A DNA stretch of 64,000 nucleotides from Persicaria tinctoria (Eukaryota; Streptophyta; Magnoliopsida; Caryophyllales; Polygonaceae), in NCBI GenBank assembly GCA_037127255.1, contig JBANSL010000009.1:33129475-33193474 (forward strand), written 5' to 3'. Every line of letters starts with the position of its first letter. Positions within the stretch are counted from its first letter, which is position 1. Shown here piece after piece: positions 1 to 10,983 of this stretch. Both the position numbers and the translations under genes were made by a program. Below the pieces are notes generated by a model. That model was given only the letters and a program-made list of their open reading frames with translations, had not been told where the DNA came from and searched no databases.

Positions 1-2080
1 AGGCACCTATCTTAATCTTGGACCAAATTGTTAAAGGCATTATACTCACACTAGCTCCAAGATCACATAGGGCATTAATTTTGTATGGACCAAATCCAAT
101 AGTTATAGCAAACTTACCTGGATCCGGCCTCTTCTCCAATATGTCCAGATGGCTGCACTCCTCTGTGATTTCAGCCATTGATCGCTTTTTGCTCAAAATC
201 TCCTTCAGGAACTTGACATAAGATGGCATTTCATTGAGAGCTTCTGTGAAGGGGATGGTGACGTTGAGCTTCTGAAGCATCTTGATGAAGCGCTGAAACT
301 TTTTCTCCGCTGGGTCCTTTATAGATTTTGTGGGGAAAGGCAGCTTCTTTTTCTGCGTCGGAGCTAGAACAGACGTCGGAATTGCTGCAGGCTGCTCTTT
401 GTCGACTAGGGGCTCCTCGATGTCAACCAGGCCTTTGTCGACATCGACCAGATTAGGCCCAGTCGAGTTGCTGTGTGGTGCAGACGATGATTCCTGCTGG
501 TTCTCCTCGAGGTCGACGAAGGTCTTGTCGAGATCGACCACGGCCTTGTCGAGATCGACTTGTTGCTCCTCGTCGTTCTGCTGCTTTCCGACCTCTGGCT
601 CTTGCAGTTGATGGCCGCTTCAGAGTTTTATAGCAGCGATGTGTCCAATCTTTCCCTTCGGATTTGGTTCTGAAGATCCTGGAAGTGTCCCTGACTGTCC
701 AAGGATTCCGGCTGCTAGCTGACCAATCTGTGTATCAACTGATTTCCGCCATATATCAATTTCCCCAAGCCTAGAGTTGACACCTTGCATCTGAGTATAG
801 ACGGAGTTGAAAGATTGCCTAGTTTCTGAGTGGTTTCTCCGTATCTCCTCCAGGACTGTTTGTATATCATCCTTCTTTTGATCCCTTTCTGGATGTCCTG
901 GAGCTCTGTAGGGCGGGGGATTCCTAGGGACACCTTGGTTCCATTGTGGTTGCTGAAACCTTTGGTCCCCTATGTAGCGATTTGGTCCCCCTGCGTAAGC
1001 TGCATCCTCATGGTGCTCTGCCAGCCTAACTTGCTCTGTGTGTGGGCACTTAGTAGTGGTGTGCCTTTGCGATCCGCATTCTATGCAAGGCTGGTTGACA
1101 GAGAGATACTTGACTTGCTTGATGAGCTTCTTATTATGATCTCTGTAGTATTGCTCCCTAACATCAGGATCAATTTCCTTTGTTGGCTCGTAGAGAGGCA
1201 TAGATGGTGCTGGCCTGGCGTATGGGTTCTCTTCATAGGTTGCAGTAGACCCATACTTGTTGTCGTAGTTGGTGAGCTTCTCTAGTACACCCCATGCGTC
1301 ACTTGGTGGCATTGTCAGATACTCGTAGCGAGTATAATTGTTGATTCTGTCCTTAGTGACTTGATCAAGAGAGTTGAAGAAGATCTCCTGAATGATGTAG
1401 GGTGGCTGTCCATGAGTAGGGCAAGATCGTAGCAGTTCCTTGTAGCGTTCCCATGCCCTTGCCAGCGGTTCCCCTTTCTGCTGTTTAAAGGCGGTGATTT
1501 TCTAGCGGAGATGTGCTGTTTTGGCAGGTGGGAAGAATTTGTTGAGAAACTCTTGCTCTACTTGGGCCTAGGTTGTGAGTGATTTTGCTTTCCGCCGTAC
1601 TAGCCATTTCAGTGCAGGTCCAGCGAGAGACCAGCGAAAAGATTTCATCTTGACATATTCCAAGGTTGTACCTTCTGCAAGAGTACGGCACATATCATGA
1701 AAATTAGTAATATGTTCAAGAGGACACTCATTAAATCTACCATGAAAGGCATTATTTTTAAGCTCTATAAGAAACCGAGTGCGAATTTCAAAAGAGTTTT
1801 CAGGGATAAGAATCGCCGATTCAGGCACGACGAGAGTTGGGTGCATGTAGTCCTCTGCCGTGGTTGGATACTGGGCAAGCTCATCCTGTGCTTGTTCCCT
1901 TGCTGCTCTCTCAGCGGCGATAACAACATCTTTTGCGGCCAATTCCCTGTTAAGCCTAGCGATCAGCTGTTCCTGAGTTTCAGCGGCCGCCATGATCCTT
2001 TTGAGTTTGGAGTGGATGTGTAGGTAGCGCTCCGGTTCGTCTAAGTTGTCAAACCCAGGTGTTTGACCAGAACGACGCAT
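1..2080 (-). pseudogene. gag-protease of element E, broken by three nonsense codons
   Basis: One reading frame runs from ATG 2080 leftwards to the window edge. The first part carries a retrotransposon gag core (PLEHITNF, then FRWSLAGPALKWL). A CCHC zinc knuckle, CIECGSQRHTTTKC, follows near 1030-1075. The protease active-site text DLGA lies at 53-64; DLGA in place of DTG/DSG is usual in Athila proteases. Compared with the copy at 45-47.5 kb, the frame is interrupted by TAG at 1568-1570 (TGG in the sibling), TAG at 1502-1504 (CAG in the sibling) and TGA at 620-622 (AGA in the sibling). A TCGA-module segment at about 400-570 encodes the VDLDK-type repeats. The product would be capsid/nucleocapsid plus protease, but this copy cannot make it. 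Confidence 0.85.
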
Positions 2081-2142
2081 ACACCTGCAAACTAACTCAA
2101 AGAAATAGTGAGAACTGACTACCTAAGGCGCGATTGATTGCT

Positions 2143-2160
2143 TCCCCGGCAACGGCGCCA
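2143..2160 (-). other. Primer binding site of element E (tRNA-Asp)
   Basis: The minus-strand text TGGCGCCGTTGCCGGGGA is complementary to the 3' end of plant tRNA-Asp(GUC), which ends in CCCCGGCAACGGCGCCA. It lies 3 nt inside the LTR edge. Elements A, B and K have it at the same spacing. Athila elements are known to use this primer. Confidence 0.9.
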
Positions 2161-2163
2161 ATT

Positions 2164-4405
2164 TGTTGTAAGGATGAATCGAGTATGAAATATAACGAAA
2201 ATAGATCAAACCAGACTTAGGCCTCAGCAAATAAATACAAGACTCCTCCAATGCAGTAAGAGAAAGCCAGGATCGAATCCACGAGGAAGCACGTCAGCAG
2301 TTCTCAGTTAGCTGTAAATTCTCACAGAAGCAGCAGAAAAGCAGAAACACAGAAAGACAGAAACAAATAAACCCGGCAAGGGCAAACAAAATAAAAGCAA
2401 AGAACAAACTAAGGACAGAAAGTAAAGCAAGGACACAGAAGCTACTCGATCTCGACTAGCTGTCCTCTATCTCGACAAGAACAGTAATGAAAACAGAAAA
2501 CAGAAAACAAAAGCAATCAACTCGACAAACAAAGTTCTCCTCGACCTCGACAAGAGGTCCTCGATCTCGACAAAGAAATTAAAGACAGAAACTTTAAAAT
2601 CGACAAAAACTGAAGAATCACAACTCGACTAAGACAACCCCTCCCCGACCTCGACAAGACACTCCTCGAGATCGACAAAGCTTCATCTAGATCGACAAGA
2701 AACAGAAAATGTAAATTTGCAGATTTTCGACAGAATTCAGAAATTCGACAGAAATAAACTCAATATGCTAAAAGACCTCCAAGGCCAGGGTTTCAACACC
2801 ACAACGATAACCATGCAAAACAACACACAAAGGCATAAAAGATCATGCTTTCCATCAAATAACTTTCGTCATTAACAAATAGGCATATAGAGGCTCTCGC
2901 ATAAACCCTAATTGTTACTAACCCTTTTTTTCACATAATTAATCCAAGTTGCATTAAGATCACTTTCGCTTCAATAATACAAACAAGGATCACCTTCAAC
3001 TCTCGCAAAAGAATCATGCTTATAGGGATAGAAGATGAATCACACAAAAGATCTGACCTTTATCGCATCGCCTCGCATGGCCACCGTCGGGCTCACCCCA
3101 GCCCCAGAAGTGGGTGGACTACTCACGCCTCATTGCAATCGCAGACATTGAATGAAAAGAAATAACTTGCATAAAACTAAATTCAAAGCCTTTTACAATC
3201 CGGGCAATCAACTTTCGCAGAAAGCCAAAACCCTAAAAACCTTAGAACTCCTAAACTTCTCTGTGGAACTACTTAATTGTCTCCCAAATTGAATGAATAA
3301 AACTGAGCCCCCTAGGGCCTTATTTATAGCCTTCATTCCCTAGCTATTCTAGGAAACAAGATATCTATCTATATCTAAAATTATATCTAAAATGCTTAAG
3401 GCTAAATAAAAGACATAAAAGAATTAAATCTATAAAGAAAAGATAAAACTAAATAGGGTAAGTGTTCATGTCTTGATAGATCTTGTCTCCTTGGATAGAT
3501 CTTGATGGAATCGGATAGAATCTTCCGCCTTCGGCCCCAAGGAATCCCAAGTCTAGTCGGACAAGTCTCGTCGAGAAGCGGCTGGACACGGCTCTAGTCG
3601 ACCTCGAGTTGGGCTTGTCGACCTCGAGTAGCATGGTTCGTCGAGTGGACTTCCTCGGCTAGATCTGCTCGATGTGGCTCGGACTTGGTCACTGGTGCTC
3701 GTCGACCTCGAGTAAGCCTTGTCGACCTCGAGTAGGGATGATCGTCGACTAGGTCTCCTCGAGTGGCTCTCCTCGGCAAGCTCGGATCTGGACTCAAGGT
3801 CTCGTCGATCTCGACAAGGGTTCGTCGAGATCGAGTAGGGCTCTTCTCTTGCGCTTCCGCTCCCGCGAGTTGCTTCATCCGCTGGCAGCGAGTGGCCTCT
3901 TCCGCGGCAGCGAGTGGTCCGCTGCAGCGAGTGGAGTCGGTGGCAGCGAGTTTGGCCTGGTCGTCCTTGGCTCCTCTCCTTGTTGACTCCGGGCATGGCG
4001 CTGAGGCTTCGTCGATCTCGACTAGTGGTCCTCGAGATCGAGTAGGGCTCGGAGCTCGGGTTGGTCTGGCTCTCGATCAGGCTCTGCTCGACCAAGCTGT
4101 GCTCGGACAGGCTCGTCTATGTCGAGTAAGCCTACTCGAGATCGAGTAGCCTTGATCTTCAGCTTGATTCCGCTGCTTTGACCTTGGACTTCTGTAGTGG
4201 TTTTCCGAGCTTTTCCGACCTTCTGTAGAATTGCTGTAAAATGCCTCGATTTCTGCGAATTAAACAGAAACTGGTGTAGATTCCATAATTTGGCAAATAA
4301 ACATAAACTACATAGATTCTGTACTATCTAAACCCAAATGAATGCAATGTATACAGAAATCGATATAAAAGTTACTGTAAAACATGGCAGATTCAGCTTT
4401 CAACA
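2164..4405 (-). repeat. 5' LTR of element E
   Basis: A 2242-bp LTR bounded by TG and CA. It contains the family TATA box (3321-3328 on the plus coordinate) and a U5 region with the 'deoxyribo' equivalent of CGTGGATTCGATCCTG. A block at about 3540-4150 has dense TCGA modules and GGCAGCGAGT repeats. Apparent ORFs in that block are in several frames at once, because the modules contain no stop codon in any frame. I treat them as non-coding. Confidence 0.85.
3321..3328 (-). promoter_or_regulatory. TATA box of element E LTR
   Basis: TATAAATA in element sense, inside GGCTATAAATAAGGCCC, followed by GGGGGCTCAG. The same box is at the same place in every family-1 LTR in this window. Confidence 0.65.
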
Positions 4406-5250
4406 AGCTCCTCAAAAAATCCCCAACCTGGACTTTTCCTAACCTTGAGACTGTCTACTACCCCCAGCTTAACCGACTCTTCTACATTAACCTTAAAGCC
4501 AAAAACGACACCGATGGTTGGTCTTTGGAGTCTGTCATCAAAGGGGTTAGAATCTCTCTCAACTCCAATGATTTTGCAGATTTCCTAGGCTTACCTACAC
4601 CTGTTCCACCCGCTGAAATCCACCCCTCAAAAGAAAATTGCATCATCTTAGCCCGAGCCAAATATCTCCTACCCGAAGCATCCAACAGCACCTCAAAACA
4701 ACTCACCTACTCATCCCTAACCCCTGAGGCAAAAATAATTTTTAACATCATTGTTAGATGCCTCTTACCCCATCTCAACTCTGGCTCACTCCTTACCGAC
4801 AATGCTATGGTCCTGCTCTACCGCATCCTAAATGGCCTTGATCTTGATCTGGCCAACACTATCCTTGGAACCATGGCTCATGCCAGAAAAGCCAGAAAAG
4901 GCTCTCCCCTCCCCTTTGCTACCCTTTTGACTCCTATCTTCAAAGCTTCTGGAATTGATGTCAAAAATGAAGAACAGCTGCGTCATACGGGTAAGTTCGA
5001 CTCTAAAGGCCTTGAAAAGATTGGCATCACTCGGTCTCCCCAAGGGATCTTGAGTCTTGCCACTCCTTCAAAAGCCTTTCCCACTGCTCCAGCTTTCGAT
5101 GAACGCATGGACAACCTAGAGTTGGGCTTGGAGAAGGTTCGCCTGGATATTAAGGAGCTGCAGAAGGAAATGATGACGGAGACGAGCGGGATTTCAAAGA
5201 TGCTGGAAGGACTGTGGACGAGGCTCACTGATGATGCTCCGGATGACTAA
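4384..5250 (+). CDS. Sirevirus-type extra ORF of element F, N-terminally truncated and fused to an LTR-derived ATG
   Basis: An open frame of 288 codons. From about residue 8 it matches the ORF of element G (62062-63777), with the shared text LETVYYP and IILARAKYLLPEASNS. It resembles the 'putative plant transposon protein' family seen next to plant retroelements; I assign it from the DFLGLP and LLYRILNG pattern and am not certain. A charged, probably helical tail (about residues 235-275, LELGLEKVRLDIKELQKEM) could form a coiled coil. The first seven codons, including the ATG, come from the end of the element E LTR, so the natural N-terminus (basic and acidic regions present in G) has been cut off. 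Function unknown; possibly an envelope-position or accessory protein. Confidence 0.6.
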   Translation: MADSAFNKLLKKSPTWTFPNLETVYYPQLNRLFYINLKAKNDTDGWSLESVIKGVRISLNSNDFADFLGLPTPVPPAEIHPSKENCIILARAKYLLPEASNSTSKQLTYSSLTPEAKIIFNIIVRCLLPHLNSGSLLTDNAMVLLYRILNGLDLDLANTILGTMAHARKARKGSPLPFATLLTPIFKASGIDVKNEEQLRHTGKFDSKGLEKIGITRSPQGILSLATPSKAFPTAPAFDERMDNLELGLEKVRLDIKELQKEMMTETSGISKMLEGLWTRLTDDAPDD

Positions 5251-5374
5251 GCCTAAACCTTAACCCACCCTATCCCACCCCTGAAACTTGATACATTGCT
5301 GGTTGTTGGAAACATTTTCAAAACTTTTGGTGAATTTCTGGTACTGTTTTTACCTCCACCCTTTTTTGAAAGAC

Positions 5375-5389
5375 AAAAAGGGGGAGATG
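5375..5389 (+). other. Internal polypurine tract of element F
   Basis: AAAAAGGGGGAGATG, about 215 bases before the terminal tract. Element G carries the same duplicate near 61922-61940 on the minus strand. Confidence 0.6.
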
Positions 5390-5591
5390 ATCGTTAGACT
5401 TTGAAAACCTCTGCTTAAAGGTCTTGGAAGACCTTGGTTTTTGATTTATGGTTTTCGGTTGGATGGTTTTTGCATGCTTTAAAAAAATTTGATCCAACAT
5501 TTGTCTAACCCTTGCAGGTATTTAGTCTGATTTTACTTATGATATATCTGTTTGACTAAGCTGCAGGGATGCACAGGTTTTGTCTTTCATC

Positions 5592-5602
5592 AAGGGGGAG
5601 AT
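5592..5602 (+). other. Terminal polypurine tract of element F
   Basis: AAGGGGGAGAT directly before the LTR start TGATAACTCC. This is the priming site for plus-strand DNA synthesis in a copia element. Confidence 0.75.
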
Positions 5603-6597
5603 TGATAACTCCCTCCCTTGATGGAAAATGGAATAAATGTTTCAAGGGACTTGACAGGATGTTTGTGTCAAAGGCCTTGGCGCATTAACAGTTGATGAAA
5701 TACAAAACTTATATTATTTGTCCGAATATTATTATATCTTATTATATACTTCCGTTATATTATATGTATATGTTGGACAAACCATTTCAGGAAGTATATT
5801 TGAGATTATCTCTTTCCTATGGTGCATATGTGGAGATCTTATTCAAAAACGGATCATGGCTTCGAAGTGTCCTTATATAGAAGATTGAAGATCAAGTCTG
5901 ATTCTAGAGCCGTTGGTGAAGATCCTCAGGCGCCATTCCACTCGTATATAAAGAAAAGAAGGAAGAAGACAGAAAATACAAGTGCTACACGAGTTTTCAA
6001 TCATCAAGCGATTCTGTCTTCCAAAGTGTCTCTCTGCTAAGCGCTCAAAGAGTTTGTTGTTTATTTCAAAGCCTTTGAGAGTCACTGTGAGCTTATAGAA
6101 TATATTCATTTATAGTGTTACTCGAGAGTTTATAACTCGGGAAGTTGCACTAGGCTATTGATTTGTGAGAGTAAGAGGATTGTACTAGATAGGTGAGAGA
6201 GGTGGGGCTCTTCTAGATTGGTCTAGGACTCCAAGGGAACGTGAGTTGACTAGATTGCAATTGTATAGGAGAGAGGCTTCTCGGTGAGCTATTAGGATCC
6301 TAAGCTAAGCGAATCAATAAAGCCTTTGAATCCTAGGGTTGTGGAAGAACCCTAGGCGGGGACGTAGGGCAAGTTGTGCTGAACCTCGTAAACAATTACT
6401 CGTGTTCTTTACTTACTTGCTTTACCTAATTTCCGCACTTGGTTCGAATTGTTTAACTTTGTGATTCAGGTTTATCTCAAACGTTTTGGTACAAGCTCCA
6501 AAAGTCTTGAGACTTTCTGCGAAAAACGGGCATACTCTATTCAACCCCCCTTCTAGAGTATTTCTTATTACATTGTTCTTATATTATGGAACCTTCA
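5603..6597 (+). repeat. 3' LTR of element F
   Basis: The LTR starts TGATAACTCC right after the polypurine tract. The end is ambiguous. ATTACA at 6572 is a possible CA end, but similarity to the element G LTR continues through GAACCTTCA (6597), so I place the end there, giving about 995 bp. The G copy is about 1007 bp. Shared text includes AACCCCCCTTCTAGAGTA near the 3' end and TCCTAGGGTTGTGGAAGAAC in the middle. Confidence 0.75.
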
Positions 6598-7250
6598 TTA
6601 AGTACATTTGTAATATTATGTTTGAATCCTCTCCTTGGTGATCTTGCTTTCTTATTCTTGTATTCACACATGAACCAGTGGTAATATTATATTTCAAGCC
6701 TCTCCGAGAATGCTGACACCCCTAATTCTACTGGCACTTTGTTTGGTTCACCATCTTTGTCGTTGCCGGTAACATCTAGTTCTCATTCTTTGCGCTCTTT
6801 TGACCCTTTTTACTTGAAATTGTTAATACTAGTTCACCGTTTCAAGTGGAGATTTGTTTGATTTCAGTACTTTACCATGATAGTGGGGTTCTGACAATAA
6901 CGCTGACAGTAACATTGGTCAAGGCTTCAAGCATCTGATAGTGATATCAGGTATTTCCTCTCTCTCTTGCTCTCGCTCTATTCCTTGTTTGATGCTGAAA
7001 TTATGAAGATGCATTGATTAGGATGAAGATGTGTGATTGTTATATTCAATTGATGGAATGGCTTTGTCCTGTTCTATAGGTGCTGACACCGTTGTTTGGA
7101 TATATGGGTATCACCATTCTATGATCACACTAAAGCACATTCTACTCGATTTACCTCTCCACATATGAGGACCCTTTATTGTGAGACTTTCGTCCTTTTT
7201 TATCGTTTTTTTATAAAGACTTGCACATGTTGCAATATCATTTGAGTAAT

Positions 7251-7550
7251 TTTATATGACTGCTGGATGGACTCATGCTCTGCTTAAATCTAGCTCGACA
7301 ATCGATATTCGGTGGAGTGTGAACTTAAATCAGCTGAAAGGGCAAAGCTTGTTCCTTTTTGTTATTCAATTTCTGTATGCTATTTGCACTAGATATCTAA
7401 TTTTATATGACTGCTGGATGGACTTATGCTCTGCTTAAATCTAGCTCCACAATCGATATTCGTTGGGGTGTGAACTTAAATAAGCTGAAAGGGCAAAGCT
7501 TGTTCCTTTTAGTTATTCAATTTCTGTATGCTATTTGCACTAGATAGCTT
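7251..7550. repeat. Tandem duplication, period 151 bp
   Basis: Two head-to-tail copies begin TTTATATGACTGCTGGATGG at 7251 and at 7402. They differ at a few sites and end near TGCACTAGATA. No function is apparent. Confidence 0.85.
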
Positions 7551-7605
7551 ACATTTGCTCTAGTTAGATTGTTTCAAACCCATTTTTTAATTTCATGCGT
7601 GAATT

Positions 7606-7830
7606 TTGCAGGCTAGGGATCAACAAAGAGTGGAAGCCCAAGCCAACCAATTTAGGCAGCATTCTTGTGTCAATAACCTCTGTTGCACCATATTTGAGCT
7701 GTCTCCAGCTGCTGCAACCCAAACTGGTGAACAAGATGACATTGCGGTACATTATGACATTTCTGGTCCAGAAGAACCTCTGAATCTGCCATTGATTAAA
7801 TTTGTTATCTGCATAATCAGGAATCAGTAG
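7606..7830 (+). pseudogene. Exon-like coding remnant, unrecognised
   Basis: An open stretch follows a good 3' splice-site context (TTTTGCAG just before 7613). It reads ARDQQRVEAQANQFRQH and later QTGEQDDIAVHYDISGPEEP. The composition looks like coding sequence rather than random AT-rich DNA. I do not recognise the family. It lies among other captured-looking gene fragments. Confidence 0.3.
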
Positions 7831-8259
7831 AAACAAATAATGGGTTTCCAAATAACTTTAGCATGTAGAGAAATTCAGCAGATGGAGCTGCAACTGTGCT
7901 GAGTTCCGAGAGATACCAACCGCCGAAATTTAGTAAAGATAAAATCTTATTTTAAGGTTGGAATATTGAGATATGATTTAGGAGTTGGATTTCTTTTTCA
8001 GATGCTGATATTCTCTGAACGCCTATTGAATTTTATTTAGTTCTACTTTGACGTTTTACATTTTATCTAGAAATGTACTTCGCATATATCTCATAGTCTA
8101 TTGAATTTTATTTGCTATGGGACTTGATATCCTGATTTTCAGGTAAGTGGAACTACATATTTGGGAATTCGTACACGAGTTGATTGAACAAGCACTTGCT
8201 TCTGGAAGTGTGCAAATTCGTGACTCTCAGCTGTTCATATTGTCATATTCCCCTACTGT

Positions 8260-8352
8260 GATTCAGCTGCTGCCCTTCTGAAGCAACCTAGGACACCTAA
8301 TAATGGTGCAACAATGGATTACCACACAGCTGATTCCGAGCAAGAGAGTTGT
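8260..8352 (+). pseudogene. TOPLESS-like co-repressor fragment
   Basis: The frame from 8260 reads AAALLKQPRTPNNGATMDY then HTADSEQE. Plant TOPLESS and TOPLESS-related proteins have a stretch of the form LKRPRTPPTNN followed by MDYQTADSEH between the N-terminal CTLH region and the WD40 repeats. This piece is about 30 codons long, shows several substitutions, and is followed by unrelated sequence containing a TGCTGACATG motif. I infer a captured exon fragment in a transposon. It is not a functional gene. Confidence 0.55.
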
Positions 8353-8737
8353 GTGTCTGTTAAAGGATCGTGTGTTTCTGTGCTGACATGGTCTTCAAGA
8401 TGCATTGAAGTTTCGCATCATTAGGCGGTCCTATTGTGCTGACATGTCGTAGTGTCCATAAAGTGCCACTTATAATGGTGATGAGAATCATCTAGCTCGC
8501 TTTCATCCTTTTCAAGATCTTGCTTAGTCCACTCATAATAATTGAATTGGGGGTGTTAATGCTGACATCTATGTCCAGCTTGATTTGTCCAGCTTCCACA
8601 TTACCCTAAATTGTAAGCATGCTTTGATTAGATTGATGTCTGTTTGTACACAATGGAATGTTGAAGTCATTTTTATTTTTTTATTTTTTTCGTTTTTTTT
8701 AGAAAAAATACATGTCAGCACTTTTTGTTATGCAAAT

Positions 8738-8805
8738 ATAACCCGATGTTATGCAGATATAATATTATGTTATGCAAATATAATATTATGTTATGCAAGC
8801 TTAAA
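8738..8805. repeat. Short AT-rich array, TATGCAAATATAA type
   Basis: Four to five imperfect copies of a GTTATGCAAATATAAT unit of about 18 bases. Related motifs form a satellite at 22330-23050 and recur near 24840-24930. Confidence 0.6.
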
Positions 8806-8877
8806 CAACCTTATGGAAAGAATATGCATATGCATTTGTATTTTAAAATTGCATTAATATATCTTATTTACACATAA

Positions 8878-8916
8878 ACATATCTCTCTACCATTGATTG
8901 ACCTAAGAGGCTTTTA
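8878..8916 (-). repeat. Truncated tRNA-like remnant
   Basis: On the minus strand this reads AGCC, then a gap, then TCAATGGTAGAG, like the 5' half of the tRNA-like elements at 22125-22205 and 60616-60680. Only the A-box half is present. Confidence 0.35.
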
Positions 8917-8924
8917 AAATTGCA

Positions 8925-9201
8925 TTAATGTCAACATCGATGTTGCCGACATCGACATTCCGGACACCGCTAACACTAACATTGTTGACACTGCTGACAC
9001 TGTCACCACTAACATTGCGAACACCACTAACATTTTTCGTGTCAGCGCTGACGCTGATGTCGACTGACGCCGACGTCGAAGATGTTTTTTTCCGTGTCAG
9101 GAGCACTGACGTTGACATTGTTGATACCGACATCGGAGATGCTGACACTGACGTTGACGTTGTCGACGTCAACATCGGAGATGCTGACGCTGACATCAGA
9201 G
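8925..9201. repeat. GAC-rich minisatellite array, left part
   Basis: Imperfect short units of the form GACATCG, GATGCTGACACTGACGTTGA and GACGTCAACATCGGAGAT. The array continues after the CACTA element at 21689, so the CACTA element split one array. Open frames through it simply reflect its multiple-of-three periodicity. Confidence 0.7.
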
Positions 9202-9219
9202 CACTACTACAAAAACTAA

Positions 9220-9640
9220 ATTTTATGCCGGATATTTAGGTTATTTATGTCGGATATTCGAAAAGTTATCTCCGGGCTATAGGTAAATGTAATAAAAAAG
9301 GGGGCGTTTTATTTATGCCGGATCTAAATACGACACGCCCGGCATAAATAATATTGGTGTTTTTTAAACATACACTTATTTATGCCGGATATAAAAAAGC
9401 ACACGCCCGGCATAAATAACAGCAATATCCGGCATAAATAATAAGACATATCCGGCATAAATAATAGAAATATCCGGCATAAATGAAGTTGATATTTTTA
9501 TTAAAAGAAACCTCAAGCTATTTATGTTGGGTGTAAAATATCCAGGTCCGGCATAAATACTAATGTTTTTTTTAATTCTGGCCGGTATATAATATGACCT
9601 TTTATAACGGACGGTTTTCTGGGATATATAGTTTAATGTC
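9220..9640. repeat. Left subterminal repeat array of the CACTA element
   Basis: More than ten copies of a CCGGCATAAAT motif in both orientations, for example near 9226, 9315, 9347, 9384, 9410, 9431, 9453 and 9475. In CACTA elements such arrays are the transposase binding region. Confidence 0.8.
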
Positions 9641-10828
9641 ATTTTGCAAGAGCACTTTTAGAATATCAATATAAACCCCTTGTTAAATGTCATAAAAAAC
9701 ATACATAAATATCATCCAAACCATACATAAATATCATCCAAACCATAGCAACAACCACTACAAATCCATTGTTTAAGTTGACCCACATCATATGATATAC
9801 CAACCTTAGAACTAAAATGTAAACATGCTAAAACAAAAGTTGTTCATGATAAAGTAAAACGAAAGTAAGTGCATGGCCACATCCGGGTACATATCTTGAT
9901 AGATGCTCGAGCTTCCCCAAATGAAAGTCATCTCTCGATGAGCACATGAACTGGAGACAACTTATGGCTCACCTAAAATAAAAATCAGAAAGACATTGTT
10001 ACGAAAGCTAATAGCTTGAGCCTATTACATATAGCACCAGCTGCAATTTCTGAGATCAAAGAATAAATTGATAGAGGAAAAGGGGGAAATTTTGCAATAT
10101 ATTTATAAAATGGTTTCTCAGTCTCTAGCTATAAGTACTTCCCTAACTAAATCAAGCTATATATGTAAATTAACTAAGAACGATTACCGGTCATAAAGGC
10201 ATGACGAAAACTATTCTATTGGCGACGCACAAGTGTACTAATTTTCACACTTACTCGTAATTATCCTAACTGGACATTCTTATAAATTACATAGAAATTA
10301 CAACACAGAATTTCTAAGGATATAAAAGTTCAGTAGCAATGACAACACCAAGTTCAATAGAAATGACAACACCAAGTTCCATAGCAATTACAACACCAAG
10401 TTCCACATTAGTTTGTTACATCTAATGGCAATATTTTTCAGAAAATATCAAAACTCCTTATACTATTGAAAACAAAAGAAGAAAACAATAACAGATGAGC
10501 ATTTGAACATGATTTTTACCGGGACTTGAGGTGCCAGAAAACTCATATCCTTGGAGCTAACAAATCCATGAGCAACGCGCCTCCTTAGGGACACCGGTTC
10601 CTCTATAAGCCACGTACCTGCCATCACTCAGCCTGATTCTATAAGCCACGAACCTGCCATCACTCAGCGTGATTCTGGGTGTTGTAATAAGATGTTAATC
10701 AATTGCAGCCAGCTTCGAGCATGTCCCGGGCAAAGAAATGTTATCAATCTGCGAGTTGTGGAAACACTTGATATGAAATCATAACATTTATCCAAAACAT
10801 TTAAATAGGAATGTAATACTGTGGATAA

Positions 10829-10859
<31 letters not shown>

Positions 10860-10905
10860 ACATAGCTATCGCTACACGCATCAAAGACTCAAATCGTAAG
10901 AGTTA

Positions 10906-10983
10906 GCAATCAACTATCTAAATGTTTATGCAAGAGGCAATCAACTATCTAAATGTTTATGCAAGAGGCAATCAACTATCTAA
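10906..10983. repeat. Tandem repeat, period 31 bp
   Basis: GCAATCAACTATCTAAATGT starts at 10906, 10937 and 10968. The third copy is incomplete, and a further partial copy lies near 11028. Confidence 0.85.

Larger units (their letters stand above)
1..4405 (-). mobile_element. Element E: Athila-like Ty3 LTR retrotransposon (family 1), 5' part
   Basis: Minus-strand element cut by the left window edge. In transcription order it has a 5' LTR (4405 to 2164), a primer binding site matching tRNA-Asp (2160 to 2143), then gag and the start of protease. The LTR begins TGTTGAAAGC and ends CAACA in element sense. It shares the family's TCGA-rich modules, TATA box and U5 text with copies at 13-21 kb, 27.7-29.9 kb, 34-50 kb and 50.4-52.8 kb. 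Its right edge joins the Sirevirus ORF of element F, so E is probably inserted in F. The matching left flank lies outside the window, so the TSD (expected AGCTC) cannot be checked. Confidence 0.85.
4406..6597 (+). mobile_element. Element F: Sirevirus-like Ty1/copia retrotransposon, 3' part
   Basis: This copy holds the 3' end of the extra ORF, a 350-bp 3' untranslated region and a 3' LTR. Two polypurine tracts precede the LTR, one at 5375-5388 (AAAAAGGGGGAGATG type) and one at the LTR edge (AAGGGGGAG, 5592-5600). Repeated polypurine tracts of this form are a known trait of Sireviruses. Everything upstream is missing within the window because element E lies at the junction. Confidence 0.75.
6598..9201. 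other. Background region H, left segment: degenerate sequence with gene fragments and short repeats
   Basis: No intact gene. It holds a 151-bp tandem duplication, one exon-like stretch, a TOPLESS-like remnant, AT-rich TATGCAAATATAA motifs, a tRNA-like remnant and a GAC-rich array. Motifs of the type TGCTGACA or TGTCAGCA recur at about 6715, 6900, 7080, 8380, 8427, 8560 and 8712. The same motifs recur at 21.7-26.2 kb and 56.3-56.6 kb, which suggests that all of H belongs to one old repeat unit. Confidence 0.5.

Noticed and set aside
2143..2160. Exact match to tRNA-Asp 3' end as a possible tRNA gene
   Set aside because: Only 18 bases, always 3 nt from an LTR. It is a primer binding site.
3553..4149. 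Long ORFs on both strands in LTR TCGA blocks (also at 14543-14983, 20451-20891, 27993-28471, 35650-36187, 49079-49693 and 50695-51282), reading SISTR/RDR-type repeats
   Set aside because: They lie in LTRs, overlap in several frames at once and arise because the modules contain no stop codons. No domain or conserved start.
8928..9239. ORFs through the GAC-rich arrays on both strands
   Set aside because: Produced by short repeat periodicity. No start context or domain, and split by the CACTA insertion.
10830..10860. C20/A11 homopolymer as a functional signal
   Set aside because: Most likely slippage or a sequencing/assembly artefact in AT-rich CACTA interior.
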